DNA from: Pectobacterium betavasculorum
GTDB taxonomy: Bacteria > Pseudomonadota > Gammaproteobacteria > Enterobacterales > Enterobacteriaceae
NCBI RefSeq assembly: GCF_000749845.1
Contig: NZ_JQHM01000005.1
Coordinates: 101,603-165,602, forward strand
Length of the DNA stretch: 64,000 bases
Direction of reading: 5' to 3'
The notes beneath the pieces are model-generated. The model was not told where the DNA came from and did not search any database. It worked only from the letters and a program-made list of their open reading frames with translations. Below are positions 9,349 to 19,487 of the stretch, piece by piece. The position numbers were made by a program, and so were the translations under genes. How positions within the stretch are numbered: position 1 is the first letter of the stretch; the number at the start of each line of letters is the position of its first letter.

Positions 9349-9731
9349 GTCATATCACGCTTTGTATTGTATTGATGTTGCTCTTCTTGCCACATAGCGT
9401 GCAGGCAGAACGCGCAGAACGCGCAGAACGCATAGACCCTTTTCATCCTTTGGCTACTGCGCGTTGTTTACCTTCAGCGACATTTCCACCGTGGCAGCTA
9501 AAAGGCGTGATTGGCTCTGGCGATCGTTGGATTGGTTGGTTAGCGCAGCCAGAGGCTGTGGGGTGGCTCCGGCTGGCAAGTGGCGAGACGATCCCGCCAG
9601 GAAACTGGCTGGTCAGTCAACTGGACAAATCAGGAGCCAAACTGGTTCCGACGGCGGGTGAGGCAGGCTGTGACGGCTTGCCTGATAAGCTGCTGCTGGC
9701 TTCTCCGTTTATCAATAGGCCAGTGGGATAG
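9345..9731 (+). CDS. hofP: PilP-like protein HofP
   Basis: 128 residues, starting in an ATGA overlap with hofO. An N-terminal signal-like hydrophobic segment (about 3-18) is followed by three perfect AER repeats (residues 21-29) and the PilP-type DPFHPL motif. The rest is a small beta-rich domain that in PilP bridges the PilMNO platform to the secretin; HofQ is encoded next. The family is poorly conserved, so synteny supports the name. Confidence 0.75.
   Translation: MSHITLCIVLMLLFLPHSVQAERAERAERIDPFHPLATARCLPSATFPPWQLKGVIGSGDRWIGWLAQPEAVGWLRLASGETIPPGNWLVSQLDKSGAKLVPTAGEAGCDGLPDKLLLASPFINRPVG
9405..9431 (+). repeat. Three tandem 9-bp units inside hofP
   Basis: GCAGAACGC is repeated three times exactly and in frame, encoding AERAERAER just after the signal-like segment. 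Loss or gain of a unit would keep the frame, so length polymorphism is possible but phase variation is not. Confidence 0.85.
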
Positions 9732-9768
9732 ATGAAGCCTCTCTGGCGACACTTTGTTTTGAAAGCCG

Positions 9769-9826
9769 TTTTTTGACAATTATTTTTTGATAACGGCTAT
9801 TTTTTGATAACAGCGTATCTCGATAA
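9769..9826. repeat. Degenerate T6-GATAAC repeats upstream of hofQ
   Basis: Three iterations of TTTTTTGA(T/C)AA (starting 9769, 9783 and 9800), followed by a weaker TCTCGATAAC, fill most of the 106-bp gap between hofP and hofQ. The last two full units are 17 bp apart. They may simply be a slipped AT-rich leader. Confidence 0.5.
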
Positions 9827-9837
9827 CAAGGAAGGTT

Positions 9838-11112
9838 ATGAATATAAGGATGTTATGTCGGGTGGTGGCGTGGAGCTGTCTTTTGCTTCTCAGCGTGCCG
9901 TGTCAGGCCAGTGCGGAGAGTCCGGTATCGATAGCGTTTGAAGATTCACCGATATCGCGCGTGTTACAGGCATTAGCCGATCACCAGCAGCTCAATGTGG
10001 TAATTGCGCCAGGCGTGACGGGGAATCTCAGTTTAAGGCTGGCAGATATTCCCTGGCAGCAGGCGTTGGATATTGTTTTACGCATGGGGAAGCTCAGCGT
10101 AGAGCGCAATGGCAATGTGCTGCTGGTTTTCCCTGCTGATCACCTTAACGCCTTGCAGAAAGAACGGGACGAACATGCGGCGGAGCTGGCGCAGAAATTA
10201 CCGCTACATAATCTTGCTGTGGCCTTGCAGTATGCTGATGCCACGGAAGTGGCGGCCAGCGTTCAGGCACAACATGGGACGCTGCTTTCTACGCGCGGCA
10301 GCGTAACCGTGGATAAACGGACAAATACCCTGTTGATTCGCGATACGGAAGAGGCTATGGCACAGCTCGAACCGTGGGTGAAAGCGCTCGACCTACCGTT
10401 AGCGCAGGTACAACTGGCGGCACATATTGTCACTATCAGCAGTGAACACTTGCAGGCGCTGGGTGTTAGCTGGGGGCTGGGTGAAGGGGGCGCGGCGAAC
10501 AAAGCGCTCAGGCTGAATAATTTTAATGTTGGTCTGCCAGTGGATACGCCAGCGATCAATGCCGGGTTCCATCTGGCGCGGTTGAATGGACGCCTGCTGG
10601 ATCTGGAGTTAATGGCGCTGGAACAGGAAAGCCAGGTCGAAATTATCGCCAGTCCCCGTCTGTTTACCGCACATCAGCAAACTGCCAGCATTAAACAAGG
10701 CACGGAAATTCCCTATCAGGTCTCCAGCGGTGCCAGCGGATCGACGTCTATCGAATTCAAAGAGGCGGTATTAGGCATGGAAGTCACACCTGACATTCTG
10801 CGTGCCGGACGTATTACGCTGAACCTGAAAATCAGCCAAAACATGCCGGGACAGACGATTAAGCAAGGTGATAACGGCGAGGCGTTAGCGATCGATAAAC
10901 AGGAAATCCAAACTCAGGTGACGGTTGCTGACGGCGAAACCATCGTATTAGGCGGTATTTTCCAGCAGCAAAAGAAAAACACCGACCGGCAGGTGCCAAT
11001 ATTGGGTGAGGTTCCCGTATTTGGTCATCTGTTCAGAAACCATACTCAACAGCATACGCGTCGAGAATTGGTCATTTTCATTACACCGACGCTGATCCCC
11101 GCATCATTATGA
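9838..11112 (+). CDS. hofQ: HofQ, outer-membrane secretin of the pilus-like DNA uptake system
   Basis: 424 residues (E. coli about 412). A signal peptide covers about 1-26. N-terminal secretin/TonB short domains (about 30-130) precede an NolW-like domain and the C-terminal secretin domain (from about 245). The secretin signature is visible in VADGETIVLGGIF and in VPILGEVPVFGHLF. It forms the outer-membrane channel fed by HofMNOP. A GGAAGG ribosome-binding site lies just before the ATG. The 106-bp gap before it may hold an internal promoter. Confidence 0.92.
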   Translation: MNIRMLCRVVAWSCLLLLSVPCQASAESPVSIAFEDSPISRVLQALADHQQLNVVIAPGVTGNLSLRLADIPWQQALDIVLRMGKLSVERNGNVLLVFPADHLNALQKERDEHAAELAQKLPLHNLAVALQYADATEVAASVQAQHGTLLSTRGSVTVDKRTNTLLIRDTEEAMAQLEPWVKALDLPLAQVQLAAHIVTISSEHLQALGVSWGLGEGGAANKALRLNNFNVGLPVDTPAINAGFHLARLNGRLLDLELMALEQESQVEIIASPRLFTAHQQTASIKQGTEIPYQVSSGASGSTSIEFKEAVLGMEVTPDILRAGRITLNLKISQNMPGQTIKQGDNGEALAIDKQEIQTQVTVADGETIVLGGIFQQQKKNTDRQVPILGEVPVFGHLFRNHTQQHTRRELVIFITPTLIPASL

Positions 11113-11231
11113 GTAAACCCAGTCTGGCTCTGATGTTATACGGTAGTTTCTTCTCGGACAGGGAGCAATATTTTGTCACGTTAGGCGCTTATGCGTTTGA
11201 CGCTGCGGCGGATTTAGCTTACAAGGGTTAG
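11109..11231 (+). CDS. Possible 40-codon ORF coupled to hofQ
   Basis: The hofQ stop overlaps an ATG (ATGA), and the new frame stays open for 40 codons, giving MSKPSLALMLYGSFFSDREQ and ending AADLAYKG. No family is recognised. Coupled starts of this form can occur by chance, so it is weakly supported. The rest of 11232-11463 holds no gene; it contains a GC-rich hairpin (CCCGCC at 11398 pairing with GGCGGG near 11420) in the probable aroK leader. Confidence 0.2.
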   Translation: MSKPSLALMLYGSFFSDREQYFVTLGAYAFDAAADLAYKG

Positions 11232-11463
11232 CGAATTGAGCACTGAAGTGTTGTTCCACCGAAAATGTCGATAAAACATACTACATTGGCCACCTGAGGT
11301 CGGTGTGACATTTTATTCGGTTGCCAAACTACCCTGAGTCTTGAGATAATTTTTTGTCTGATTCTCGCACTATCGCTCATGAGGTTTCAGTTTAGGTCCC
11401 GCCGCTGGGTTAATTGGCGGGGCGGGTTATCATTAACGAATTGTCTTAGTAATACCAAAAAAC

Positions 11464-11985
11464 ATGGCAGAGAAACGCAATATCTTTCTGGTTGGGCCTA
11501 TGGGTGCCGGCAAAAGCACTATTGGCCGTCAGTTAGCTCAGCAACTCAATATGGAGTTTTTCGACTCCGATCAAGAAATTGAGCGACGCACTGGAGCTGA
11601 TGTGGGCTGGGTATTCGATGTGGAGGGCGAAGAAGGCTTCCGCGATCGTGAAGAGAAAGTCATTAATGAATTGACGGAAAAGCAAGGCATCGTACTGGCG
11701 ACAGGCGGTGGCTCAGTCAAATCACGTGAGACGCGCAATCGTCTTTCCGCGCGCGGCGTTGTCGTTTATTTGGAAACGACAATCGAGAAACAGCTGGCCC
11801 GCACGCAGCGTGACAAGAAGCGTCCGTTACTTCAGGTTGAAACCCCTCCACGTGAAGTATTGGAAGCGTTGGCGAAAGAGCGGAACCCGCTGTATGAAGA
11901 AATCGCTGATGTTACCATTCGGACTGACGAGCAAAGTGCTAAGGTCGTTGCTAACCAGATTATCAATATGCTGGAAAGTAACTAA
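11464..11985 (+). CDS. aroK: Shikimate kinase I
   Basis: 173 residues, exactly the E. coli length. It phosphorylates shikimate at the 3-OH with ATP, the fifth step toward chorismate. The Walker A motif GPMGAGKST lies at residues 10-18, the shikimate-binding FDSDQEIE follows at about 31-38, and the glycine triplet ATGGGSV is near 79-85. It is 51 bp upstream of aroB, as in E. coli. Confidence 0.97.
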   Translation: MAEKRNIFLVGPMGAGKSTIGRQLAQQLNMEFFDSDQEIERRTGADVGWVFDVEGEEGFRDREEKVINELTEKQGIVLATGGGSVKSRETRNRLSARGVVVYLETTIEKQLARTQRDKKRPLLQVETPPREVLEALAKERNPLYEEIADVTIRTDEQSAKVVANQIINMLESN

Positions 11986-12036
11986 GAGCATACCTTATCC
12001 GCATTGAGCGGATCCTGAACGGGTTGTTTAACGCGC

Positions 12037-13122
12037 ATGGAAAGAATTACCGTAACACTAGGGGAACGTAGTTATCCCATTACGATAGCCGCCGGATTAT
12101 TTAATGATTCGGCTTCTTTTATGCCGTTAAAAGCGGGGGAACAGGCCATGCTGGTGACCAACCAGACGTTGGCCCCTCTGTATCTTGACCGCGTTCGTGG
12201 TGTGCTGGAAAACAATGGCGTGCATGTCGATCAGGTTATTTTACCTGACGGTGAGCAATATAAATCGCTGACCGTATTGGATCAGGTTTTTACCGCGCTG
12301 TTGGCGAAGCCGCATGGCCGTGATACGACGATTGTTGCCCTGGGGGGCGGTGTCATCGGTGATTTAGCCGGTTTTGCCGCAGCCAGCTATCAGCGTGGCG
12401 TCCGATTCATTCAGGTGCCGACAACGCTGCTATCGCAGGTAGATTCCTCCGTCGGTGGTAAAACCGCCGTCAATCACCCGTTAGGTAAAAACATGATCGG
12501 GGCGTTCTATCAGCCCGTATCGGTTGTGATCGATCTGGACTGCCTGAAATCTTTACCGGCACGGGAATTGTCATCCGGGCTGGCGGAAGTCATCAAGTAC
12601 GGCATTATTCTGGATCGTGACTTCTTTCTTTGGCTTGAAGAAAATATTGAGGCAGTGCGTGAGCTACAGCCTGACGCGTTGGCTTACTGCATTCGACGCT
12701 GCTGTGAAATCAAAGCGGCAGTGGTCGCAGCAGATGAACGCGAAAGTGGTATGCGTGCACTGCTCAATTTGGGCCATACTTACGGTCATGCTATCGAAGC
12801 GGAAATGGGCTACGGCAACTGGCTTCATGGCGAAGCGGTTGCGGCAGGCATGGTGATGGCTGCACACACGGCACGTCGCCTCGGGCAGTTCTCCGCTGAG
12901 GATGTCGAGCGAGTCAAATCTCTGCTGGTTCGTGCTGGTCTGCCAGTGAACGGCCCGACGCAAATGGTGCCTGAATCCTATCTTCCCCACATGATGCGCG
13001 ACAAGAAAGTATTGGCGGGTGAGTTACGTCTGGTTCTGCCAACGGCAATTGGTCAGTCAGAAGTTCGCGGTGGTGTAGCACATGACATAGTGTTGGCTTC
13101 GATAACAGATTGCCTTGCCTGA
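12037..13122 (+). CDS. aroB: 3-dehydroquinate synthase
   Basis: 361 residues (E. coli 362). It converts DAHP to 3-dehydroquinate, using NAD and a divalent metal. The NAD-binding [11 protein letters not shown] motif is at about residues 104-114, and [11 protein letters not shown] and the metal-ligand regions LAEVIKYG and [12 protein letters not shown] are present. It sits in the aroK-aroB-damX-dam superoperon. Confidence 0.97.
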   Translation: MERITVTLGERSYPITIAAGLFNDSASFMPLKAGEQAMLVTNQTLAPLYLDRVRGVLENNGVHVDQVILPDGEQYKSLTVLDQVFTALLAKPHGRDTTIVALGGGVIGDLAGFAAASYQRGVRFIQVPTTLLSQVDSSVGGKTAVNHPLGKNMIGAFYQPVSVVIDLDCLKSLPARELSSGLAEVIKYGIILDRDFFLWLEENIEAVRELQPDALAYCIRRCCEIKAAVVAADERESGMRALLNLGHTYGHAIEAEMGYGNWLHGEAVAAGMVMAAHTARRLGQFSAEDVERVKSLLVRAGLPVNGPTQMVPESYLPHMMRDKKVLAGELRLVLPTAIGQSEVRGGVAHDIVLASITDCLA

Positions 13123-13271
13123 TACGCAACGGTAGCCAGTTATGAAACAGAAGTATTAACGACAGACGCGCCCTGATGGGTTATGGTTAATAAAATACAA
13201 TGCGTTACGATTCAATGATTCGCCTTGGCGACCTCGTGGCGGATTCGAGCTTTTTAGTGGGGAGATGTTAA

Positions 13272-14252
13272 ATGGATGAGTTCAAGCCGGAAGATGAGCT
13301 GAAGCCTGATACCAGTGACCGTCGACCTACTCGTCAGCAAAAAAGCAGTAATTTCGCGGTACCAAAAATCGCGCTATCCAGACAGCACCTGATGATTGGC
13401 ATCGGGATTGTGGTGCTGGTGCTGCTGATCGTGGGTATTGGCTCTGCTTTGCAGGCACCTTCTCAGCCACAAACGTCACAGACGCAAAATCAAGCGGGTG
13501 GAGAGCGAAATATCGATCTCTCTTCATCGTCGCCCATGACTCAAGGTTCGCAGGGTGAGAACCCTACGGCAGTTCCTGGCGATGTCAGTCATGGTCAAAC
13601 ACCAGCGCAGGCGTCTTCTCAAGCGCCGATGTCGCCTCAAACATTAAGCGCACCACCGATTTCTGGTACGCCGACCGATGCGCAGGTTCAACAGCCTGTG
13701 ACAGGACAGCAGCGTATCGAGCTGCCGGGTAATATCACGGATGCGTTGTCGCAACAGCAGGGGCGTGTTAGCGAATTTTCTCAGGGTACGGCAGGAAATT
13801 CGACGCTGCCGACGGCACCTGCAACGGTTGCTCCAGCGGGGAAAACGCCAGCAACATCGGCTAAAAATACGCACAATACGACGTCTGCACACGCTAGCAA
13901 CGCCAAGCCTGCCGCGACTAGCGCGTCAAAAACGCCAGCGGCAAGTAAACCTGCTACTCACGCAAAAGCGGCTCCAACGGCTGCCGGACAGAACGCTTCC
14001 GTACAGAATGCGCCTGCCAGCCACTTTACTTTGCAACTGAGCAGCGCTTCACGCTCAGACACGCTGAAAGCCTACGCGAAACAGCATAACCTCGCCCATT
14101 CATGGGTGTATGAAACCAAACGAGACGGAAAATCCTGGTATGTGTTAGTGACCGGAGTCTATGCTTCTTCTGCGGAAGCGAAACAGGCGATTGCCGCGTT
14201 GCCGCAGAGGTACAAGCGAAAAAACCATGGGTTAAGCCGATCCGCCAGGTGA
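13272..14252 (+). CDS. damX: DamX cell-division SPOR protein, C-terminus frameshifted
   Basis: 326 residues as read. The N-terminus is cytoplasmic, one membrane segment spans about 42-61, a long Ala/Thr/Pro/Gln-rich linker follows (about 65-250), and the C-terminal SPOR domain (from about 255) binds septal denuded glycan. After the sequence AIAALP the frame reads QRYKRKNHGL and stops. If one G is restored near 14203-14205, the frame reads AEVQAKKPWVKPIRQV and ends DLNK at 14272, which matches the family's usual ending. So a one-base deletion, real or a sequencing error, swaps the last part of the SPOR domain. Confidence 0.9.
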   Translation: MDEFKPEDELKPDTSDRRPTRQQKSSNFAVPKIALSRQHLMIGIGIVVLVLLIVGIGSALQAPSQPQTSQTQNQAGGERNIDLSSSSPMTQGSQGENPTAVPGDVSHGQTPAQASSQAPMSPQTLSAPPISGTPTDAQVQQPVTGQQRIELPGNITDALSQQQGRVSEFSQGTAGNSTLPTAPATVAPAGKTPATSAKNTHNTTSAHASNAKPAATSASKTPAASKPATHAKAAPTAAGQNASVQNAPASHFTLQLSSASRSDTLKAYAKQHNLAHSWVYETKRDGKSWYVLVTGVYASSAEAKQAIAALPQRYKRKNHGLSRSAR

Positions 14253-14351
14253 AGCAGGACTTGAATAAGTAATACCAATTTTAGCCCTGATGTGCTGTCT
14301 GACACAGAGTACAATCCGCGGCTCTGAAACGTATGAGTAACTAACGACGGC

Positions 14352-15164
14352 ATGAAGAAGAACCGCGCTTTTTTAAAATGGGCTGGTGGTAAATATCCGC
14401 TGGTAGAAGAAATTCGTCGCTATTTACCCGCAGGAGACTGTCTTATTGAGCCCTTTGTTGGCGCGGGTTCCGTATTTTTGAATACGGAATACGATCGCTA
14501 CATACTGGCTGATATTAATAGCGACCTGATTAATCTCTACAATATTGTTAAATCGAATGCAGATGAGTTTGTTACCGACGCTCGTAAGCTGTTCACGGAT
14601 GAGGTAAACACGTCAGAGACGTTTTATCTGCTGCGTGAAGAATTTAACCTTTGCAGCGATGCCTATCGTCGTGCGCTGCTGTTTCTCTATTTGAATCGCC
14701 ACTGTTATAACGGTCTGTGCCGTTACAACATGCGCGGTGAATTCAATGTTCCTTTCGGGCGCTATAAAAAACCCTATTTTCCTGAAGAAGAAATTCGCTG
14801 GTTCGCCTTGAAAGCGCAAAATGCCACTTTTGTCTGTGAGCATTATCAGGACACGCTGGAAAAAGCTGAGAAGGGATCGGTTATTTATTGCGATCCGCCT
14901 TATGCGCCGCTGTCTGCGACCGCGAACTTTACGGCCTATCACACCAATAACTTCAGCCGTGCCGACCAGCAGAGTTTGGCGCAATTGGCGCGCCGTTTAT
15001 CAGCAGAAAGCCAGATTCCGGTACTGATTTCCAATCATGACACGTTACTGACTCGTGAGTGGTATCAGGAAGCGGTGCTTTATGTTGTTAAAGCGCGCAG
15101 AACGATTAGCCGTAATATTTTAGGGCGTAGTAAAGTAAACGAGTTATTAGCCCTATATCGGTAA
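14352..15164 (+). CDS. dam: DNA adenine methylase (GATC)
   Basis: 270 residues (E. coli 278). It methylates adenine N6 in GATC, guiding mismatch repair, SeqA-dependent replication timing and phase-variable promoters. The AdoMet-binding FLKWAGGK motif is at residues 8-15, FVGAGSVF near 38-45, and catalytic DPPY near 181-184. It follows damX by 80-100 bp and precedes rpe, the conserved enterobacterial order. Confidence 0.97.
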   Translation: MKKNRAFLKWAGGKYPLVEEIRRYLPAGDCLIEPFVGAGSVFLNTEYDRYILADINSDLINLYNIVKSNADEFVTDARKLFTDEVNTSETFYLLREEFNLCSDAYRRALLFLYLNRHCYNGLCRYNMRGEFNVPFGRYKKPYFPEEEIRWFALKAQNATFVCEHYQDTLEKAEKGSVIYCDPPYAPLSATANFTAYHTNNFSRADQQSLAQLARRLSAESQIPVLISNHDTLLTREWYQEAVLYVVKARRTISRNILGRSKVNELLALYR

Positions 15165-15285
15165 TACCATTTTGTGTACAGGTGGGGTAAACAGAGCGCA
15201 GTGAATCGGTTAATGTCGTCCAAGTGACCTCATTAGCCGGATAGGTTACCCGCAGGCATTCAGACTTTACCGTTTGGAGAAATGA

Positions 15286-15963
15286 ATGAAACCGTTTTTA
15301 ATCGCGCCGTCCATTTTGTCGGCTGATTTTGCCCGTCTTGGTGAAGATACCGCTAAGGTATTGGCTGCTGGGGCTGATGTGGTCCATTTTGATGTCATGG
15401 ATAACCACTATGTGCCAAATTTGACGATTGGCCCGCTGGTTCTGAAATCCCTGCGCGATTACGGCATTACCGCGCCGATTGACGTCCACCTGATGGTGAA
15501 ACCCGTCGATCGTATCATCCCCGATTTCGCCAACGCGGGAGCCAGTTTCATTACCTTTCACCCCGAAGCCACGGATCACCTCGATCGTTCACTGCAACTG
15601 ATCAAGGATCACGGCTGCAAGGCAGGGCTAGTATTTAACCCTGCGACCCCGCTAAGTTATCTTGATTACGTCATGGATAAGCTGGATATCATTTTGTTGA
15701 TGTCGGTTAACCCTGGATTTGGCGGTCAGTCCTTTATTCCCAGTACGCTGGATAAACTGCGTCAGGTTCGTCGCTTGATCGATGACAGCGGTTACGACAT
15801 TCGACTGGAAGTCGATGGCGGCGTTAAAGTGGAGAATATCGGCGCGATTGCTGAAGCGGGCGCGGACATGTTTGTGGCGGGGTCGGCTATTTTCGGTCAT
15901 CCAGATTACCGAGCTGTCATTGATCAAATGCGTAATGAAATCTCAGGGACGAAACATGGCTGA
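15286..15963 (+). CDS. rpe: Ribulose-phosphate 3-epimerase
   Basis: 225 residues, the exact E. coli length. It interconverts ribulose 5-phosphate and xylulose 5-phosphate in the pentose phosphate pathway. TIM-barrel signatures are [22 protein letters not shown] (metal-ligand His and catalytic Asp) and [10 protein letters not shown], with EVDGGV near the end. Its stop codon overlaps the gph start by 8 nt. Confidence 0.98.
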   Translation: MKPFLIAPSILSADFARLGEDTAKVLAAGADVVHFDVMDNHYVPNLTIGPLVLKSLRDYGITAPIDVHLMVKPVDRIIPDFANAGASFITFHPEATDHLDRSLQLIKDHGCKAGLVFNPATPLSYLDYVMDKLDIILLMSVNPGFGGQSFIPSTLDKLRQVRRLIDDSGYDIRLEVDGGVKVENIGAIAEAGADMFVAGSAIFGHPDYRAVIDQMRNEISGTKHG

Positions 15964-16660
15964 ATTAACCGCGATTCGCGGGTTGGCTTTTGATTTGGAC
16001 GGTACGTTGATTCACAGTGCGCCGGGTCTGGCGGCGGCTATCGATCAGGCATTAGTCGCACAGTCGTTGCCTGCGGCGGGCGAAGCCCGTGTCTCAACCT
16101 GGATTGGTAACGGTGCGGACGTGATGGTTGAACGAGCGCTACGTTGGGCTGGCGTTGAGCCGACTGCTGCACGCGTGCAGGAAACCCGTGAGCGGTTCGA
16201 CAGCTATTATGCGCAGACGGTAGATAGCGGCAGCACGCTGTTCCCGCAGGTTAAAGAGACGCTGGCGCAGTTGGCACAGCAAGGCGTTCCGATGGCGGTG
16301 GTGACCAATAAACCCACGCCGTTTGTTGCGCCGCTGTTGTCAGGATTAGGAATCGGCGACTATTTTTCGCTGATTATCGGTGGCGATGATGTCATTGTGA
16401 AAAAGCCTCACCCCGCGCCACTCTATCTGGTACTCGGTAAACTCGGGCTGCGCGCTAGCGAACTGTTGTTCGTCGGCGATTCCCGCAATGATATTCAGGC
16501 GGCACAGGCCGCGGGCTGCCGCAGTGTTGGTATGACGTATGGTTATAACTATGGTGAAGCGATCGAGCGGAGTCAGCCCGATGTCGTTCTGGATCGTTTT
16601 GCCGATATTTTGCCCCTGATCGGGCATTCTTCTTCACACAATCAGGAACCCTTAGTATGA
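15956..16660 (+). CDS. gph: Phosphoglycolate phosphatase
   Basis: 234 residues from the ATG at 15956 ([16 protein letters not shown]). The frame is open further upstream through rpe, but this start fits the family and overlaps the rpe stop. It removes phosphate from 2-phosphoglycolate, which arises from DNA repair of 3'-phosphoglycolate ends. HAD motifs are DLDGTL (residues 13-18), VVTNKP, KKPHPAP and GDSRND. It ends in an ATGA overlap with trpS. Confidence 0.96.
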   Translation: MAELTAIRGLAFDLDGTLIHSAPGLAAAIDQALVAQSLPAAGEARVSTWIGNGADVMVERALRWAGVEPTAARVQETRERFDSYYAQTVDSGSTLFPQVKETLAQLAQQGVPMAVVTNKPTPFVAPLLSGLGIGDYFSLIIGGDDVIVKKPHPAPLYLVLGKLGLRASELLFVGDSRNDIQAAQAAGCRSVGMTYGYNYGEAIERSQPDVVLDRFADILPLIGHSSSHNQEPLV

Positions 16661-17661
16661 GCAAGCCCATTGTATTTAGCGGTGCGCAGCCGTCTGGTGA
16701 ATTGACCATTGGTAACTACATGGGGGCGTTACGTCAGTGGGTCAACATGCAGGACGATTACGACTGCATCTATTGCATTGTGGATTTGCATGCCATCACG
16801 GTACGTCAGGATCCGCAGGCGCTGAGAAAAGCGACGCTGGATACGTTGGCACTGTATTTGGCCTGTGGCATCGATCCGAAAAAGAGCACCATTTTTGTTC
16901 AGTCTCACGTGCCTGAGCACAGCCAATTGAGCTGGATATTGAATTGCTACGCGTATTTCGGCGAGTTGAGCCGCATGACGCAGTTCAAAGATAAATCCGC
17001 GCGTTATGAAGAGAATATCAACGCCGGTTTGTTTGACTATCCGGTGCTGATGGCGGCGGATATCCTGCTGTATCAAACGAATCAGGTGCCAGTGGGCGAA
17101 GATCAGAAGCAGCATCTGGAATTGAGCCGTGACGTTGGTCAGCGCTTCAACAGCCTGTATGGCGATATTTTCAAAGTGCCTGAACCGTTCATTCCGAAGT
17201 CGGGCGCGCGCGTGATGTCGCTGCTGGAACCGACCAAGAAGATGTCCAAGTCCGACGATAACCGCAACAATGTTATTGGGCTGCTGGAAGATCCGAAAGC
17301 GGTGGTGAAGAAGATCAAACGCGCAATGACCGATTCTGATGAGCCGCCAGTCATTCGCTATGATGTGAAGAATAAAGCCGGGGTATCGAACCTGCTAGAT
17401 ATTCTGTCTGGTGTGACGGGAAAAAGCATCCCTGAGCTGGAGCAGGCGTTTACTGGCCAGATGTATGGTCACCTGAAAGGCGCGGTAGCGGATGCCGTAT
17501 CCGGTATGCTGTCTGAGCTGCAAGAGCGTTATCATCGCTACCGTAACGATGAGGCTTTCCTGCAACAGATCATGCGTGAAGGGGCTGACAAAGCGAGTGC
17601 TCGCGCGCAGGAAACGCTGAAGAAAGTCTACGACGCCGTCGGTTTTGTTTCCCGCCCGTAA
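16657..17661 (+). CDS. trpS: Tryptophanyl-tRNA synthetase
   Basis: 334 residues, the E. coli length. This class I synthetase charges tRNA-Trp. The HIGH-equivalent motif is TIGNYMGAL (residues 17-25), and KMSKSDDN at about 195-202 is the second signature. It is last in the aroK-to-trpS superoperon, translationally coupled to gph, and followed by an intrinsic terminator. Confidence 0.98.
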   Translation: MSKPIVFSGAQPSGELTIGNYMGALRQWVNMQDDYDCIYCIVDLHAITVRQDPQALRKATLDTLALYLACGIDPKKSTIFVQSHVPEHSQLSWILNCYAYFGELSRMTQFKDKSARYEENINAGLFDYPVLMAADILLYQTNQVPVGEDQKQHLELSRDVGQRFNSLYGDIFKVPEPFIPKSGARVMSLLEPTKKMSKSDDNRNNVIGLLEDPKAVVKKIKRAMTDSDEPPVIRYDVKNKAGVSNLLDILSGVTGKSIPELEQAFTGQMYGHLKGAVADAVSGMLSELQERYHRYRNDEAFLQQIMREGADKASARAQETLKKVYDAVGFVSRP

Positions 17662-17671
17662 ATCTTAATCA

Positions 17672-17704
17672 CCGTCAGGAGGTTTTCTCCTGACGGGTTC
17701 TTTT
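17672..17704 (+). terminator. Intrinsic terminator after trpS
   Basis: A perfect 10-bp stem CCGTCAGGAG / CTCCTGACGG with loop GTTTT, followed by GTTCTTTT. It sits 10 bp after the trpS stop, in the convergent gap to cysG. Confidence 0.9.
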
Positions 17705-17712
17705 ACGTCTTG

Positions 17713-19092
17713 TTATATTCTCTGGTCAGAGAACCAGCTCAATTTTTCCCGCAGCCCGACAACATTGCCGATGATGATCAAACTCGGGCTGCTGGCCTGC
17801 TGTGCTAATTCGCGCAGTTGGGAGAGCTGTCCAGTCAGAACGCGCTGTTTAGTTGAGGTACCGTTTTCGATAATGGCGACAGGCACGGTTTCTGGTAACC
17901 GCTGTTCGATGAGCTTACTTTGAATGTGCTCAGCCTGCTGAAGCCCCATGTAAAACACCAGCGTCTGTTTTTCTGTCGCGAGGCTCGACCAGTCCAGATC
18001 GGTGTCGTGCTTGACGTGTCCGGTGATCAGCCTGACGCCCTGTGAGCGATCGCGATGGGTAAGCGGAATACCGCTGTAGGCTGAACAGCCCGACGCGGCA
18101 GTAATACCAGGAACGACAGAGAACGGTACGCCCGCCTGTTGCAGGTGCTCTAGCTCTTCGGCACCACGACCGAAGATAAAGGGATCGCCGCCTTTCAGCC
18201 TGACGACCCGATGCCCCGCTCGTGCCTTTTCTTCCAGCAACTGATTGATTTGATCTTGAGGAACGCTGTGATAGCCAGACGCTTTGCCGACAAAGATTCG
18301 TTCTGCGTCGCGGCGCGACAGGTTGAGAATCTCTTTCGATACCAGTCGGTCGTAAACCACGATGTCGGCCTGTTGTAGATGCTGTAGGCCTTTCAACGTC
18401 AGTAATCCCGCATCGCCCGGCCCTGCACCGACCAGCGTCACCTCACCCCGGTCATCGAGCGGCGCGGAGAAAAGCAGTTCCGTCAGTTGTTGAACGCTCT
18501 GGCTATTGTCATTGGCCAGCGCCTGAGCCAGCCGATCGTGTACGAAGAGTTTTTCCCAGAAGCGACGGCGTGCGCTCATATTGCGGAACCGACTTTTGAC
18601 CCGACTGCGCAATTCACCTGCGTATGTCGCCAGCTTACCGAGATTTTGCGGCAGAATACTTTCCAGCTTTTCCCGCAGTAGCCGAGCCAATACAGGTGCA
18701 GCGCCGCCAGAAGACACCGCGACCATCAGCGGTGAACGATCGATGATCGACGGCATAATGAAGCTGGCGCGTTCTGGTGAATCCACCACGTTACAGAAAA
18801 TTCGGCGCTTGCTGGCGCTGGCATAGACATGGTTATTGACGTCCTGATCGTCGGTAGCGGCAATGACCAACCACACCTCGTCCAATAGCGTAGGATCGAA
18901 AGTGCCGCGTACCAGCGTTAATTGCGCATCCTGCTCCCACATCCGAAACTGATCGTTAAAATCGAGCGCATTGACAGTAATCACTGCGCCAGCATCGAGC
19001 AATAGCCGGGCTTTGCGCTCGGCTATTTCACCGCCTCCTACCAACAGACAAGGTTTATCGTGCAACTGACAGAATATTGGCAGGTAATCCAT
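17713..19092 (-). CDS. cysG: Siroheme synthase CysG (trifunctional)
   Basis: 459 residues (E. coli 457). The N-terminal half (1-about 210) is the NAD-dependent dehydrogenase/ferrochelatase with [10 protein letters not shown] at residues 19-28. The C-terminal half is uroporphyrinogen III methyltransferase, with [15 protein letters not shown] and [13 protein letters not shown]. It makes siroheme from uroporphyrinogen III for nitrite and sulfite reductases. It is the third gene of nirB-nirD-cysG, 26 bp after nirD, so cofactor and apoenzyme are made together. Confidence 0.97.
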   Translation of the reverse strand: MDYLPIFCQLHDKPCLLVGGGEIAERKARLLLDAGAVITVNALDFNDQFRMWEQDAQLTLVRGTFDPTLLDEVWLVIAATDDQDVNNHVYASASKRRIFCNVVDSPERASFIMPSIIDRSPLMVAVSSGGAAPVLARLLREKLESILPQNLGKLATYAGELRSRVKSRFRNMSARRRFWEKLFVHDRLAQALANDNSQSVQQLTELLFSAPLDDRGEVTLVGAGPGDAGLLTLKGLQHLQQADIVVYDRLVSKEILNLSRRDAERIFVGKASGYHSVPQDQINQLLEEKARAGHRVVRLKGGDPFIFGRGAEELEHLQQAGVPFSVVPGITAASGCSAYSGIPLTHRDRSQGVRLITGHVKHDTDLDWSSLATEKQTLVFYMGLQQAEHIQSKLIEQRLPETVPVAIIENGTSTKQRVLTGQLSQLRELAQQASSPSLIIIGNVVGLREKLSWFSDQRI

Positions 19093-19118
19093 GTAACGCC
19101 TCTTGAAAACTTAGGTTA

Positions 19119-19487
19119 TTAGGGTAATGGTTGGCTATTATCAACCGCGATGTCACGGTCTGCGATGGATATTTGCACATCACCGTTTATTACCTGAGTA
19201 TCATATGCTGCAACAGAATAGGCACCGTCCTCCAGACAAAAGCCATCATGAAGGCGGAAATGCTGTTTTTTCAATGGGCTTGCGACCCACAGTTCTTCAT
19301 GATGTTCCGCCACTATCCCACGACTTAATACGCTAGCCTGTGCAAAGGGGTCGATATTGCTGATGGCGTAAACCTGCTCATCGTTACGTGGTCGGAACAC
19401 GGCAATCTGTTGCTGCTCGATCAGTGCGCAGACGCCAGTACCGGGTAGGATGTCGTCTAACTTACATACGGTCGTCCACTGGCTCAT
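19119..19487 (-). CDS. nirD: Nitrite reductase small subunit
   Basis: 122 residues, a little longer than E. coli NirD (108). It is the Rieske-like small subunit of cytoplasmic NADH-nitrite reductase; the cluster-binding cysteines are absent, as in other enterobacterial NirD proteins. It overlaps the nirB stop by four bases, which indicates tight coupling. Unlike E. coli, no nirC nitrite channel gene follows; cysG comes next. Confidence 0.93.
   Translation of the reverse strand: MSQWTTVCKLDDILPGTGVCALIEQQQIAVFRPRNDEQVYAISNIDPFAQASVLSRGIVAEHHEELWVASPLKKQHFRLHDGFCLEDGAYSVAAYDTQVINGDVQISIADRDIAVDNSQPLP

Noticed and set aside
9405..9431. hofP tandem repeat as a phase-variation switch
   Set aside because: The unit is 9 bp, so copy-number change keeps the reading frame.
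14195..14252. Programmed frameshift in damX
   Set aside because: There is no slippery heptamer or downstream pseudoknot evident at the shift point; a plain one-base deletion or sequencing error explains it better.
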